Assembly: GCA_036782775.1 (NCBI GenBank)
Contig: DAIPYJ010000007.1
Location: 1 to 64,000 of the forward strand
Direction: 5' to 3'
Origin: CF-13 sp036782775
GTDB taxonomy: Bacteria; Chloroflexota; Dormibacteria; CF-121
DNA: 64,000 bases
Below, in pieces: positions 31,804 through 41,164 of this stretch; position 1 is the stretch's first letter; each line of letters begins with the position of its first letter. Under the pieces are notes generated by a model. The model saw only the letters and a program-made list of their open reading frames with translations. It was not told the DNA's origin and did no database searches. The translations under genes and the position numbers were made by a program.

Positions 31804-33945
31804 ATGGCGCAGCCCGAGCTGCCTCGCGACCTCCACCGCGCGACCTTCAAGATCGCCGCCGTCTCTTTCTGGGCGGTCTCGGCGCTCGTCATGGCGAGCA
31901 GCTACGTCGCCAGCAGCGTGCCGGTCAACTACGCAGTCGAGTGGGCGATCACCGCCCTCGCCGTCGTCGCCGGCCTGGTGTGCTGGTTTCTTCCCTGGCA
32001 GCAGATCCCGCTGACGTGGTTTGTTCCCATCGTGTTTGGTGGGCTCGGGATGGAGACCATCGGCGTCTTCGCCACCGGCGGAACCCACTCTCACTTAACC
32101 GTCCTCTATCTGGTCGTGCTCGTCTTCACCGCCTCGATGCTGGCCTTCAGGGTGGCGCTCGCGGTGCTCGCCTACTCGATCCTCGCGGGCGTGCTGCCGC
32201 TCGTCGTCGACGGATGGGATGGCACCTACGTCCGCGCCTACATCATGCTGATCGCCTCGATGGTGATTTGCGCCTTCATTCCGGCACTGGTGCGGCGCGC
32301 GCTTCGGGAGGAGAACCAGCTGGCTGAGCGTCGCCGCGAGGAGCTCGAAGCCAGCTATCTCGCGACCATCGAGGCGCTGGCCACCGCGCTGGATGCGAAG
32401 GACCGGCATACCGAAGCGCACTCCCGCGAGACAGCTGCCCTTTCTCGAGCCGTCGGCCGCCGGTTGGGGCTCGAGGAAGAACGATTGCGGTTTCTCGAGT
32501 ACGCCGCGCTGCTCCACGACATCGGCAAGATCGGGATTCCCGGCTATGTGCTCAACAAGCCGGGGGCGCTCGATGCGGAGGAGATGGCGATCATGCGCGA
32601 GCATCCGGTGATCGGTGAGCGGATCGTCGCCTCGGTCCCATTTCTGAAGCGCATCCGGCCCATCGTCCGGGCCGAGCACGAGCGCTGGGACGGCGGCGGC
32701 TATCCGGATCGGCTGAACGGCGAGGCAATCCCGGTCGAAGCTCGCATCATCCACGCCTGCGATGCCTTTCAGGCGATGTCGAGCAACCGGCCGTATCGCC
32801 GGGCACAGCCGCTCGACTGGATCCTCAAAGAGATTCGCGGCCAGGCCGGCAAGCAGTTCGATCCCGCCGTCGCCGAGGCGTTACTGGCGGTGATCGAGGA
32901 GCGCGAGGTCGTCATCCAGGGCACCGCCGAATCCAACGATCACGAAGACCGGCCGCTCCCCGAGGCGCATTCGTGGACGCAGCACCTCGATGCGATCCAG
33001 CAGCTGGGAGCGCGGCTCTCGAGCGTGGTGGACGTGCCCGAGGTTTGCCAGACGATCGGGCAGGCCATCACCGAGCTGCTCCCCTACGACCAGTGCCGCG
33101 TCTACCTCCTGGAAGACGACCGCCGAACCCTTCGGGCTGCCTACTTCAGCGACAGCAATCGCGACGAGTACGAAGGGGTCACCGAAGAAACGCTGGCGGC
33201 CCAAATCGGTGAAGGCATCACCGGTTGGGTGGCGGAGACCAAGCAGGGCGCGCTGGTCGGCGACACCGAGCGCCATCCCAGGGCGGTGCACATCCCGGGA
33301 ACAACCGAGACCGAGGAATCGATGCTGGCGGTGCCCGTGATCTTCGAGGAGCGCCTGATCGGCGTCATCGTCATCGTCAAGGTGGGCCTGCACCAGTACA
33401 ACGGCGACCATCTCCGCCTGTTGACGATCCTCGCCAATCAGGCGGCCGTTTCCATTCAGAACGCGCGCTTGATCGAGCGGCTGGAAACCACCGCGCGGAC
33501 CGACCCGCTGACCGGGCTGGCCAACCGGCGGGCGTTCGAGCAGGAGCTCGAAGAGCATCTGGGAGCTGTGCCTAGCCAGCCGTTCGCCGTGATCATGCTC
33601 GACCTGGACGACCTCAAACAGGTGAACGACGAGGATGGCCACGCGGCCGGCGATGCCGTCTTGAAGCGGGTGGCCTCAGTGCTCGGCGATGGGCTGCGTG
33701 AGGGAGACATCGTGACCCGCTGGGGTGGCGACGAATTCGTCTTGCTGCTCCCGGGAATGGATCAGGTCGGTGCCTTGTCGATGGCCCGGCGAGTCAGTGG
33801 GACGCTATTGGGATCCGAGCACGGCGGCCGATCCGTCTCCGTGTCGATCGGGATCGCGGTCTTCCCCTCGGACGGCACGACGGCGGACGCGCTGCTTGCC
33901 GCCGCCGACCGCTCGATGTACGCCGAGAAGCGGCAGGTCGCCTAA
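31804..33945 (+). CDS. Membrane HD-GYP-GAF-GGDEF c-di-GMP protein
   Basis: The 713-residue protein has about six transmembrane helices (residues 15-170), an HD-GYP domain (about 185-360; YAALLHDIGKIGIP, EHERWDGGGYPD, DAFQAMSSNRPYR), a GAF domain (390-545) and GGDEF (555-710; WGGDEFV). Both c-di-GMP synthesis and breakdown motifs are intact, although the residue before HERWDG is Glu rather than the common His. I used ATG 31804; ATG 31768 is possible. Its stop overlaps that of the convergent receiver-like gene. Confidence 0.88.
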   Translation: MAQPELPRDLHRATFKIAAVSFWAVSALVMASSYVASSVPVNYAVEWAITALAVVAGLVCWFLPWQQIPLTWFVPIVFGGLGMETIGVFATGGTHSHLTVLYLVVLVFTASMLAFRVALAVLAYSILAGVLPLVVDGWDGTYVRAYIMLIASMVICAFIPALVRRALREENQLAERRREELEASYLATIEALATALDAKDRHTEAHSRETAALSRAVGRRLGLEEERLRFLEYAALLHDIGKIGIPGYVLNKPGALDAEEMAIMREHPVIGERIVASVPFLKRIRPIVRAEHERWDGGGYPDRLNGEAIPVEARIIHACDAFQAMSSNRPYRRAQPLDWILKEIRGQAGKQFDPAVAEALLAVIEEREVVIQGTAESNDHEDRPLPEAHSWTQHLDAIQQLGARLSSVVDVPEVCQTIGQAITELLPYDQCRVYLLEDDRRTLRAAYFSDSNRDEYEGVTEETLAAQIGEGITGWVAETKQGALVGDTERHPRAVHIPGTTETEESMLAVPVIFEERLIGVIVIVKVGLHQYNGDHLRLLTILANQAAVSIQNARLIERLETTARTDPLTGLANRRAFEQELEEHLGAVPSQPFAVIMLDLDDLKQVNDEDGHAAGDAVLKRVASVLGDGLREGDIVTRWGGDEFVLLLPGMDQVGALSMARRVSGTLLGSEHGGRSVSVSIGIAVFPSDGTTADALLAAADRSMYAEKRQVA

Positions 33946-34361
33946 GCCGAAAGGCCGGCACGCTCGCCGATCGACCAGGCGGCGAGATCCCGGCTCAGCG
34001 TGTTGAGCGTCAGGTCGGCATGGACGACGTAATCGTTCGGCTCGGTGCAAAAACCCGCGGCCGCGAACGCACGGGCGTTCTGGGTCGAGAGGATGATCAC
34101 CGGCAGCATCTTTGTCGATGGGTCGCTTCGCAGTGCGCGGAGCGTCGCCATCGCTGTCTCTTCGTGACGCTGCGTATCGAGAAAGACGAGCTCAGGTCGA
34201 ATGGTTGTCGCCATTTGCATCGCGTCTTCACCCGGCGTCACGATCGTCACGGCGTAGCCGTCGAGTTCAAGTTTGAGCTTGTACATCTCGGCGACATCGG
34301 GATCGTCCTCGATGAAGAGCACGCGGATCGTGTCGTCGGCGACGTGGGATGTTGTAGCCAA
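33942..34361 (-). CDS. Receiver-domain protein with degenerate switch residue
   Basis: The 139-residue protein has the receiver acid cluster FIEDDPD and an Asp at LVFLDTQRHE, with ILSTQN as the switch Ser/Thr. The usual Lys-Pro near the end is replaced (DYVVHADLT). Without the Lys, phosphorylation signalling would be altered. I chose TTG 34361, which has AGGAGG just upstream; an ATG at 34409 gives an atypical basic extension. It overlaps the convergent c-di-GMP gene by four bases. Confidence 0.75.
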   Translation of the reverse strand: MATTSHVADDTIRVLFIEDDPDVAEMYKLKLELDGYAVTIVTPGEDAMQMATTIRPELVFLDTQRHEETAMATLRALRSDPSTKMLPVIILSTQNARAFAAAGFCTEPNDYVVHADLTLNTLSRDLAAWSIGERAGLSA

Positions 34362-34452
34362 GGGTGCCTCCTGCCTCAGCGCGTACCGCGACTGCCGTCC
34401 TTGCTCCAACTATCCGGCCGAAAGGCTCGGCGTGTCAATGGTGCAGTCGCTG

Positions 34453-35190
34453 CTACTCCGCCTGGTAGGGTTGCCGCACTTCCTCGGGGAGCTCGTACCA
34501 GCTGATGCGATCGCCGACGCGCGCACGCAGCTTCCATTTCACCGACTTCGGCTGCGCCTCGATCTGCTCCCAGATCGCATCCAGCCGTTGATTGATCAGG
34601 GCGCCGTCGACGGCAAGCTCGGCCGCCGCGGTGCGCACTTTTTGCGTGTTCAGTTGCAGTGTTCGATACAATCCCCAATCCTCCGCGGTGAGCCGCGCAA
34701 GGTATTTCGCATTGATCGCATCGTCGTCATGCTCGGCCACGGCGTGATCGAGGAGAAGGGCGATCGAATCCACGAGGTCCTTCATGTTGACCTCGTAGAC
34801 CTGCAGCTTGCTGATCAAGAGGTCGACCGGCGTCAGGGTCGGGCCATCGTGCCCGAGGCGGCCACCGAGCTCAACGACGTGGCACATCTTCATCCGGTCG
34901 ATGAAGACGTCGACCTGGCGCCCATTTGCGGCGTCGAGATAGAGCAGGCGTTGATGCCCGTTCAGCAGGTTGAAGCGCGCCTCGCCTTCGTAACCCAGCG
35001 AGTCAAAGAGCTTTTGGACGGCCGGTCGCTGCTTGGCCGGCGCGACGAAATCGAGGTCGCCATACTTGCGCTTCAGCGGCGGTCGCCGGGCGCTCGGTGA
35101 ATGCAGGTTGATGGCGGCCCCGCCGACCAGTTTCAAGTGCAGGCCCGCCGCTTTCGCCGCGGCGGCGACACGTTCGCCCTCGGCGACCAC
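34453..35190 (-). CDS. Nucleotidyltransferase-fold protein
   Basis: The 245-residue protein has GGAAINLHS and KRKYGDLDFV, resembling the G[GS] ... DxD core of minimal nucleotidyltransferases, plus HQRLLYLD and QVDVFIDRMKMCHV, which could supply the third acidic residue. The C-terminal half is helical. Start is GTG 35190; no better start lies between it and the aldehyde dehydrogenase stop at 35226, so it is the last gene of the minus-strand catabolic block. What it modifies is unknown. Its presence there is odd and may be accidental. Confidence 0.65.
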   Translation of the reverse strand: MVAEGERVAAAAKAAGLHLKLVGGAAINLHSPSARRPPLKRKYGDLDFVAPAKQRPAVQKLFDSLGYEGEARFNLLNGHQRLLYLDAANGRQVDVFIDRMKMCHVVELGGRLGHDGPTLTPVDLLISKLQVYEVNMKDLVDSIALLLDHAVAEHDDDAINAKYLARLTAEDWGLYRTLQLNTQKVRTAAAELAVDGALINQRLDAIWEQIEAQPKSVKWKLRARVGDRISWYELPEEVRQPYQAE

Positions 35191-35225
35191 GTCGGCGAGA
35201 GGGACGCTGATTTCGGTCGCCAGCT

Positions 35226-36695
35226 TCAGCGCTCCTCGACGTCGATGATGATCGTCTTCAGGTCGGTCATCTGCTCGATCGCGCGGTGGCCGCCGACCCG
35301 GCCAATCCCGCTTTCCTTACCGGCGCGGCCACCGAAGGGGATGTGTGCCTCCCAGTAGTTGGATGATTCGTTGACGTTGACCCAGCCCGTCTCGAGCCGC
35401 TTGGCGAAGCGCAAGGCGCGATCGATATCGCGCGTGTAGACCGACCCAAGCAGGCCGTAGGGTGAGTCGTTCGCAATCTGCAGCGCATCGGACTCATCAG
35501 CAAAAGGAATGATCGGCGCGATCGGCCCGAAGGTCTCTTCCCGGCTGACCCGCATCGCGGGCGACACGTCGCGCAGCACCGTCGCTTCGTAAAAGAGCCG
35601 GGTCGGAAAGCCTTCCGCGCGATGACCGCCGACCACGACCTTCGCGCCGCGTTCAACCGCATCGGCGACGTGCTCGTCCATCTTGGTGGCGACGCCCTCG
35701 TTGTTGAGCGGGCCCATGGTGGTCTGGTCATCGAAGGGATCGCCAAGCCTGGTTCCGCCGGACAGCGCCTGCTCTAGCTTGTCGATGAACTCGTCCTGCG
35801 CGGCCCGCTGGACCAGGATCCGCTCTCCGGCGGTGCAGCTCTGGCCGGCGCAGAGGAAGCAGCCCGTGATCGTTCCCGCGACGGCGCGATCAAGGCTGGC
35901 GTCGTCGAAGACGACGATCGGGCCATTGCCTCCGAGCTCGAGCATGACGTGCTTGCCGGCGGCGCGGCTGGCCACCGACCGGCCGGTCCTAGTCGAGCCG
36001 ACGAATCCGACGCCGGCAACCAGCGGATGCCCGGCGATTTCGTCGCCGACGACCGGGCCGGGACCGGTGACGAGGTTGATCGCTCCGGCGGGCAGATCGG
36101 CCTCCGCGAAGCATTCCATCAGCTTCACCGAGATGGCAGCGGTCGAGGGCGCCGGCGTCCAGACGACGGTGTTGCCGCCGGCGAGCGCCGGCGCGATCAC
36201 CTCGGTCGCCATCGTCAGCGGCCAGTTCCAGGGGGTGATCACGGAGTAGACGCCGCGAGGCACGCGCAGCGTGAAAACCAGCTTGTTGCGCGCCGCCGAG
36301 GGGATGACGTTCGTCTCCAGGCGCCTGATGTCCTCGGCGGCGATCTTGAAGTACTCGATCGCCTCTCCCACCTCGCCCACCGCCTCTGCCTTGTACGGCT
36401 TGCCCTGATCGAGCGTCAGCCAGTGGGCCAGGTCGTCCCGGTGGCGCTCCATGATGTCGGCGATGCGGTGCAGCAACGCGGCCCGCTCGAAGGCACCGAG
36501 CTCAGCCATGGCCGGCCGGGCGCGGTAGGCTTCCTTGACCGCGCGCTCCGCGTCCTCGCGGTTGCCCGTCGGAATGGTGGCGATCACGTCGCCGCTCGCC
36601 GGGCTGGTCGCCTCGAAGGTCTCGCCACTCCGGGAGTCGACCCACTGTCCGCCGATAAACATCTTCATGGTTTGGGTCTTTTCGACGAGCTTCAT
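35226..36695 (-). CDS. NAD(P)-dependent aldehyde dehydrogenase
   Basis: The 489-residue enzyme oxidises an aldehyde to an acid. Motifs: TPWNWPLTMATEVIAPALAGGNTVVWTPA (cofactor site), LELGGNGP with catalytic Glu (about 258), CAGQSCTAGER with catalytic Cys (about 292), and ETFGPIAPIIPF. It follows the MttB-family gene by 19 bases on the same strand. Paired with the iron alcohol dehydrogenase it could turn an alcohol such as choline into an acid such as glycine betaine, as GbsA/GbsB do in Bacillus. The sequence does not prove substrate: GNGP here differs from the GKSP of betaine aldehyde dehydrogenases. Confidence 0.9.
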   Translation of the reverse strand: MKLVEKTQTMKMFIGGQWVDSRSGETFEATSPASGDVIATIPTGNREDAERAVKEAYRARPAMAELGAFERAALLHRIADIMERHRDDLAHWLTLDQGKPYKAEAVGEVGEAIEYFKIAAEDIRRLETNVIPSAARNKLVFTLRVPRGVYSVITPWNWPLTMATEVIAPALAGGNTVVWTPAPSTAAISVKLMECFAEADLPAGAINLVTGPGPVVGDEIAGHPLVAGVGFVGSTRTGRSVASRAAGKHVMLELGGNGPIVVFDDASLDRAVAGTITGCFLCAGQSCTAGERILVQRAAQDEFIDKLEQALSGGTRLGDPFDDQTTMGPLNNEGVATKMDEHVADAVERGAKVVVGGHRAEGFPTRLFYEATVLRDVSPAMRVSREETFGPIAPIIPFADESDALQIANDSPYGLLGSVYTRDIDRALRFAKRLETGWVNVNESSNYWEAHIPFGGRAGKESGIGRVGGHRAIEQMTDLKTIIIDVEER

Positions 36696-36714
36696 GCCCT
36701 GTTACTCAGCCTCC

Positions 36715-38169
36715 TCAGACTCTCGCATGCAGGATCGCATCCTTCCGCACTTCCATAAACGCCTGGAGCTGCTCATCGATTCCCGAGTCGAGACCGGGAT
36801 CCGCGTAGTCCTTGAGCAGCTGCTTCCACTTCTCGTTGGCGACCCGGTCCGCGGTGCGGGCGCCCATCCGCTGCCAGCGATCATAGTTCTCGGTCGAGGA
36901 GATCATGGGCCGGTAGAAGCCGCTTCGGTAATGGCGCATCGTGTGCTCCGAGCCGAGGTGATGACCGCCAGGGCCGACCTCGCGGATTCCGTCCATGGCG
37001 AAGCCTTCCTCGTCGAACGGCATGCCTTTCTCGAGCATCCACTCGAACATGCGCAAGGCCTCGACGTCGATGATGAACTTTTCGTAGGAGGCCAGCAACG
37101 CGCTCTCCAGCCAGCCCGCCGCGTGCAGCACAAAGTGCACGCCGCCGAGCACCGTCGGCCACATGCACATCAGCGACTCGTAGGCGGCCTGCGCGTCCGG
37201 CGCTTTGGAGGAAGTCAGCGCTCCGCCGCCGCGAAATGGAATCTTGTAGTGGCGCGCCATCTGGGCGCTGGCCAGGATGCCCATCGCCGACTCCGGCGTC
37301 CCGAACGCCGGGCTGCCCGACTGCATGTCGACATTGGTGAGAAAGGAGCCGTAGATGCAGGGCGCGCCCGGCCGGATCAGCTGGATCAGGGCGATCCCGG
37401 CCAGCGCTTCGGCGGTCTGCTGCGCCAGCGTGCCGGCGAGGCCCATCGGCGACATCGCGCCCGCCATCAAGAAGGGCGTGACGATCGCCGGCTGGCCCGC
37501 CGCCGCATATTCCATCAGCGCTCCAAGCATTCGATCGTCGTAGCGCAGCGGGCTGTTGACGTTGATCAGCGCCAGCAGGGCCGGCGTCTTCTCGATGTTG
37601 GCGCGGCCCTTGAAGAGGATGGATGCCATCTCGATCGAATCGCGCGCGTTCTCCTCCGAGATGACGCTCCCCATGAACGGTTTGTCGGTCCACCGGATGT
37701 GCGAGTAGACCATGTCGAGGTGCCGCGTTTCGAGCGGCAGGTCCTCGGGCTCGACGATCGTGCCACCGGCGCAATGCAGCTGCGGCGTTGCCTGCGCCAT
37801 CTTGTCGAAGTTGGTGAAGTCGGTGATCGACGGATTGCGCCTCCCACGGTCGAGGTCGGTGATGAACGGCGGTCCGTAGACCGGCGCGTTGACCATGTGG
37901 TTGCCACCGATCGTGATCGTGTTTTTCGGATTGCGCGCCTGCACCTCGAAGCTCGGCGGCAGCGTTTTGATGGCTTCCTCGATGAAGGCCCGGTCGAAAC
38001 GAACGCGCTGGTCCTCCACCTTCAGGCCGGCGCGGCGATAGATGTCGAGCGCGCGGGGATGGAGGAAGTCGATGCCGATCTCCTCGAGGATCCCCATCGC
38101 GTGGTCGTGAATCTGCTGCACCTGCTCCCGGGAGAGCAGGTCATAGCGGGTCAGCGTATTAGTCCACAT
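36715..38169 (-). CDS. MttB-family corrinoid-dependent amine methyltransferase (no pyrrolysine)
   Basis: The 484-residue TIM-barrel protein belongs to the trimethylamine methyltransferase superfamily that moves a methyl group from a methylated amine to a corrinoid protein. Features include LLSREQVQQIHDHAMGILEEIGIDF near the start, SPMGLAGTLAQQTAEALAGI, and GGGALTSSKAPDAQAAYES. There is no in-frame TAG, so pyrrolysine is not used. Known members without it include MtgB for glycine betaine. ATG 38169 is chosen over upstream frame inside the dehydrogenase gene. The partner corrinoid protein is likely the one at 53010-53726. Confidence 0.9.
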   Translation of the reverse strand: MWTNTLTRYDLLSREQVQQIHDHAMGILEEIGIDFLHPRALDIYRRAGLKVEDQRVRFDRAFIEEAIKTLPPSFEVQARNPKNTITIGGNHMVNAPVYGPPFITDLDRGRRNPSITDFTNFDKMAQATPQLHCAGGTIVEPEDLPLETRHLDMVYSHIRWTDKPFMGSVISEENARDSIEMASILFKGRANIEKTPALLALINVNSPLRYDDRMLGALMEYAAAGQPAIVTPFLMAGAMSPMGLAGTLAQQTAEALAGIALIQLIRPGAPCIYGSFLTNVDMQSGSPAFGTPESAMGILASAQMARHYKIPFRGGGALTSSKAPDAQAAYESLMCMWPTVLGGVHFVLHAAGWLESALLASYEKFIIDVEALRMFEWMLEKGMPFDEEGFAMDGIREVGPGGHHLGSEHTMRHYRSGFYRPMISSTENYDRWQRMGARTADRVANEKWKQLLKDYADPGLDSGIDEQLQAFMEVRKDAILHARV

Positions 38170-38174
38170 GCCGA

Positions 38175-39392
38175 TCAGGAGCCGGCGTGCGCCAGCTGCC
38201 GCGCGACCTTGCGGTGGCGGCCGGCCTCGAAGGCGCGCGCGTAGATCCTTTCGTAGTTCTTGGCATCGACGTCCCGCGGGTTGCCGATCGTCTGTGAATC
38301 TTCCTCGGCTTTCTTGGCGAGCAGTGGAATTTCCTCTTCGGCAAACCCGAGCTCGTTGAGCGACGGGATGTCGAGGTCCTCGGTGAGCCGGTAGACGTAC
38401 TCGACGGCGGCCTCGGCCGCCTGCCACATCGTCTTGTTCGTCAGGTCGAGGTTCAGCGCCTGCGCGATGCGGGCGAAGCGCTCCGGTTCGCCCGAATAGT
38501 TGTATTCCATGACCGGTGCCAGCAGCCGCCCGGTGAGCGCCCCATGCGGCGCGTCGTGCACGCCTCCGGCGCTCTGGCTCATGGCGTGGGCGGCGCCGGC
38601 GGAGTCAGTGCCGTAGGCGAGGCCGGCGAGCATCGCCGCCATGCTCATGTGGTAGCGAGCCTCGAGGTTGTGCCCCTGCGAGTAGGCAACCCGCAGCCAG
38701 CGCGCGCAGTATTCCATCGCGTGCAGCGCGACGGCGTCGGTGAACGGCTGATGGTAGGCCATCGTGTAGCACTCGATGGCGTGCGTCAACGCGTCCATCC
38801 CGGTTCCGGCGGTGACGCCCGACGGCAGATTGACGCTCAGTTGCGGGTCGATCAGCGCCACCCAGGCGGCGATGTTCGGCATGCCACCGACGTTGAACTT
38901 GATCTTCCGGTCGGGGTCGGTGATGACCGCCCATAGGGTCACCTCACTTCCCGTTCCGGCGGTGGTGGGGACGGCGACCAGCGGTGGAATGCGCGAATGG
39001 ATGGGCTGTTTGCCCCACTCGTAGTCGACGATGCTGCCGCCGTGCACGGCGACCACCCCGATCCCCTTGGCGCAGTCGATCGAGCTCCCGCCGCCGATGG
39101 CGACCATCCCGTCGCAGCGCTCGCTCTTGTAATAGGCGGCGCCCGCATCGACCAGCCGGATGGCAGGGTTGGCGCGCACCTGGTCGTAGGTGACAGGGTC
39201 GAGACCGGCGGCGCGAAGCGGCTGGAGTGCTTCCTCGAGCAATCCCGCTTTGACGATGCCCTGGTCGGTGACGACCAGCGGGCGTTTGACGTTGAGCGCG
39301 GCCGTCTCCGAGCCGAGCTGGCCGATCGCGCCGATGGCGTGCGCCATCCGGGTTGGCGATTGGTAGGCCTTCAGGACATTGTCAAGCACCAA
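38175..39392 (-). CDS. Iron-containing (type III) alcohol dehydrogenase
   Basis: The 405-residue enzyme has the NAD motif GGGSSIDCAKG (about 99-109), PTTAGTGSEVT, and the metal ligands Asp and His in SGVTAGTGMDALTHAIECY, then His residues in SAGGVHDAPHGAL. Start is TTG 39392, with AAGGAGG upstream. Five bases separate it from the MttB-family gene. In Bacillus the type III enzyme GbsB oxidises choline; a similar role here would feed the methyltransferase with glycine betaine. Other alcohols are possible. Confidence 0.9.
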   Translation of the reverse strand: MVLDNVLKAYQSPTRMAHAIGAIGQLGSETAALNVKRPLVVTDQGIVKAGLLEEALQPLRAAGLDPVTYDQVRANPAIRLVDAGAAYYKSERCDGMVAIGGGSSIDCAKGIGVVAVHGGSIVDYEWGKQPIHSRIPPLVAVPTTAGTGSEVTLWAVITDPDRKIKFNVGGMPNIAAWVALIDPQLSVNLPSGVTAGTGMDALTHAIECYTMAYHQPFTDAVALHAMEYCARWLRVAYSQGHNLEARYHMSMAAMLAGLAYGTDSAGAAHAMSQSAGGVHDAPHGALTGRLLAPVMEYNYSGEPERFARIAQALNLDLTNKTMWQAAEAAVEYVYRLTEDLDIPSLNELGFAEEEIPLLAKKAEEDSQTIGNPRDVDAKNYERIYARAFEAGRHRKVARQLAHAGS

Positions 39393-39422
39393 CGAAATTC
39401 ATCCTCCTTCGATTTGACGCAC

Positions 39423-39446
39423 GGGCGGAGCACTTGCGCTCCGCCC
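39423..39446. terminator. Hairpin between permease and dehydrogenase genes
   Basis: GGGCGGAGC (39423-39431) and GCTCCGCCC (39438-39446) form a perfect 9-bp stem. The T run (TTTT) is on the plus-strand side, although both flanking genes are on the minus strand. On the minus strand it may cause partial termination or protect the permease mRNA. Confidence 0.55.
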
Positions 39447-39458
39447 TTTTCTCGACGA

Positions 39459-41090
39459 TTACTCGACTGGAATCTCGCGATGGATCGCACGCAGGTCGAT
39501 GCCTTGCGAGCGACGGTAGAAGAAGGCGCCAACGTAGACGATGAGCGCGAGCGCGTACATCGCTCCGAGGTAGATAAACGACTTCGAGTTGTTCAAGCCG
39601 TAGGTGGAGTTCGTCAACCAGGCCCACAGGTTGAAGACGAGGAAGATCCCCATGACCGCCGCCGACAGCGTGATCACCGGCACGCCGGCGATGCGAAGGT
39701 CCCTGATCGGCGAGTTGTTGAAGATATGCGGCCGTCTCCAGGGCAGGATCGCGGAGGCGACGATCGTCCCCAGGTAGGTGACGGCGATGACGAGGGTGGC
39801 GTCGAGGACCAGGGTGCTGAATCCGTTCAGGTAGGCGTACAGCGCGCTGACCACCAGCGCCGGGACCACCATCAAGAGCAGCGCGCCGTAGGGGACGCGT
39901 CGCTTGGCCGAGATGTTTGCGGCCCACTCCGGGAGCACGCGGTCGAAGGCCGCGGCAAAGATGACGCGAGTCGAGGAGAGGAAGAGTGTGCCGGACCAGC
40001 CCCAGAACCAGACGCTCATGACCGCGAGGAGGACGAACTGGAAAGCGCGGTTGTCGACCAGCCAGCCGGTCAGCATCACCGGATGCGGCCAGATTGGAAT
40101 CGGCGCGTTCGGGACCCCGTTGATGTTGTTGTAGAGAGCGGCCTGAAAGAATTCCCAGCCGATCGTCTTGGCGAAGAGCAGTAGGACCACCGCGGACAGA
40201 ATGACGGTCGCCCAGAGGCCCCAAAACATGCTGCTGAAGATGCGCCGGTAATCGCGCGTCCCCCGAACTTCGCCATAGAGCGTGGCCCCCCAGTTGGGCC
40301 AGAGCAGATAGAAGAGGAGGAAGGGGACGATGGTCGCGGTTGGGAGCAGGTCAAAGGCATTGAAGCCGGTCTTGCCGTAGCCCGCCTTGACCGCGACGTC
40401 GATCGTCTTCTGATAGACGTCGCCGCTGGTGCCGAAAATGGCGGCCGATTGCTTATTGATGGCTGCCTGCATCGCGTGCTGGTCGTTGAAGAGCAGCAGC
40501 AGCGCCATAACAGCCAGTCCCGCCAGCCCGACGTAGAAACAGAACTTCTGGATGCGGGCGTAGCCTTCCATGCCCATGGTGACGTAGACGCTCACGAACG
40601 CCAGCACGATCAGGCAGGCGACGAAAAGGCCCGTCCCGGTGCTGGGGCTGAAGAAGGTAGCCCAGTCAGTGCGGCCGATGGTCGCCGTCAACGGAGCCAG
40701 CACCTGCTGGTTGAGGATGCCGGCATAAATCGGCGTCCAGTGCCAGAGGATGAACCACCAGCCCGTCATCGAGAGGACGAAGGCCGGGCCACCTCCGAGC
40801 ACGCGGCTCTGCCAGGTGTAATCTCCGCCGGCCCGCGGCATCGCCGCCACCAGGGCCGCATAGGTGATGACCAGGAATGAGACGAAGACACCCGTACCAG
40901 CCAGGGCAACCAGAACATTGCCGCCGCTGACGGCGCTGATAAACCCGAACGCGCCAAATCCAAGCGCGACGAGGTTGACCGACATGAATGAATAGACGAA
41001 GGCGTCGAAGCCGGACCACGCCTTGACGAGGCCGGTGGCGTTGCGTAAGAACAGCGTCTGCCGCGGCGGAGCTGCTGTCGTTGTCGCCAT
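39459..41090 (-). CDS. APC-superfamily amino acid/amine permease
   Basis: The 543-residue membrane protein has about twelve hydrophobic helices; the first follows LVKAWSGFDAFVYSFMSVNL, and the APC signature is AAMPRAGGDYTWQSRVLGG (about residues 84-102). Such permeases take up amino acids or amines with protons or sodium. A good ribosome site (GGAGGTAAAC) precedes ATG 41090. Standing in front of the dehydrogenase-MttB genes, it is probably the uptake system for their substrate. Confidence 0.88.
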   Translation of the reverse strand: MATTTAAPPRQTLFLRNATGLVKAWSGFDAFVYSFMSVNLVALGFGAFGFISAVSGGNVLVALAGTGVFVSFLVITYAALVAAMPRAGGDYTWQSRVLGGGPAFVLSMTGWWFILWHWTPIYAGILNQQVLAPLTATIGRTDWATFFSPSTGTGLFVACLIVLAFVSVYVTMGMEGYARIQKFCFYVGLAGLAVMALLLLFNDQHAMQAAINKQSAAIFGTSGDVYQKTIDVAVKAGYGKTGFNAFDLLPTATIVPFLLFYLLWPNWGATLYGEVRGTRDYRRIFSSMFWGLWATVILSAVVLLLFAKTIGWEFFQAALYNNINGVPNAPIPIWPHPVMLTGWLVDNRAFQFVLLAVMSVWFWGWSGTLFLSSTRVIFAAAFDRVLPEWAANISAKRRVPYGALLLMVVPALVVSALYAYLNGFSTLVLDATLVIAVTYLGTIVASAILPWRRPHIFNNSPIRDLRIAGVPVITLSAAVMGIFLVFNLWAWLTNSTYGLNNSKSFIYLGAMYALALIVYVGAFFYRRSQGIDLRAIHREIPVE

Positions 41091-41164
41091 GTTTACCTCC
41101 GTTTGGATTGATTCCCGCAGTACGCTCTGATCAACGCTGCGTTTTTGCTTTAGATCTTCACCTC

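Noticed and set aside
36715..38169. Possible pyrrolysine-containing trimethylamine methyltransferase
   Set aside because: The frame has no internal TAG, so pyrrolysine is not used.
36535..38244. 569-codon plus-strand open frame
   Set aside because: It is antisense to the MttB-family methyltransferase and has shadow-like composition (His/Arg/Asp-rich).
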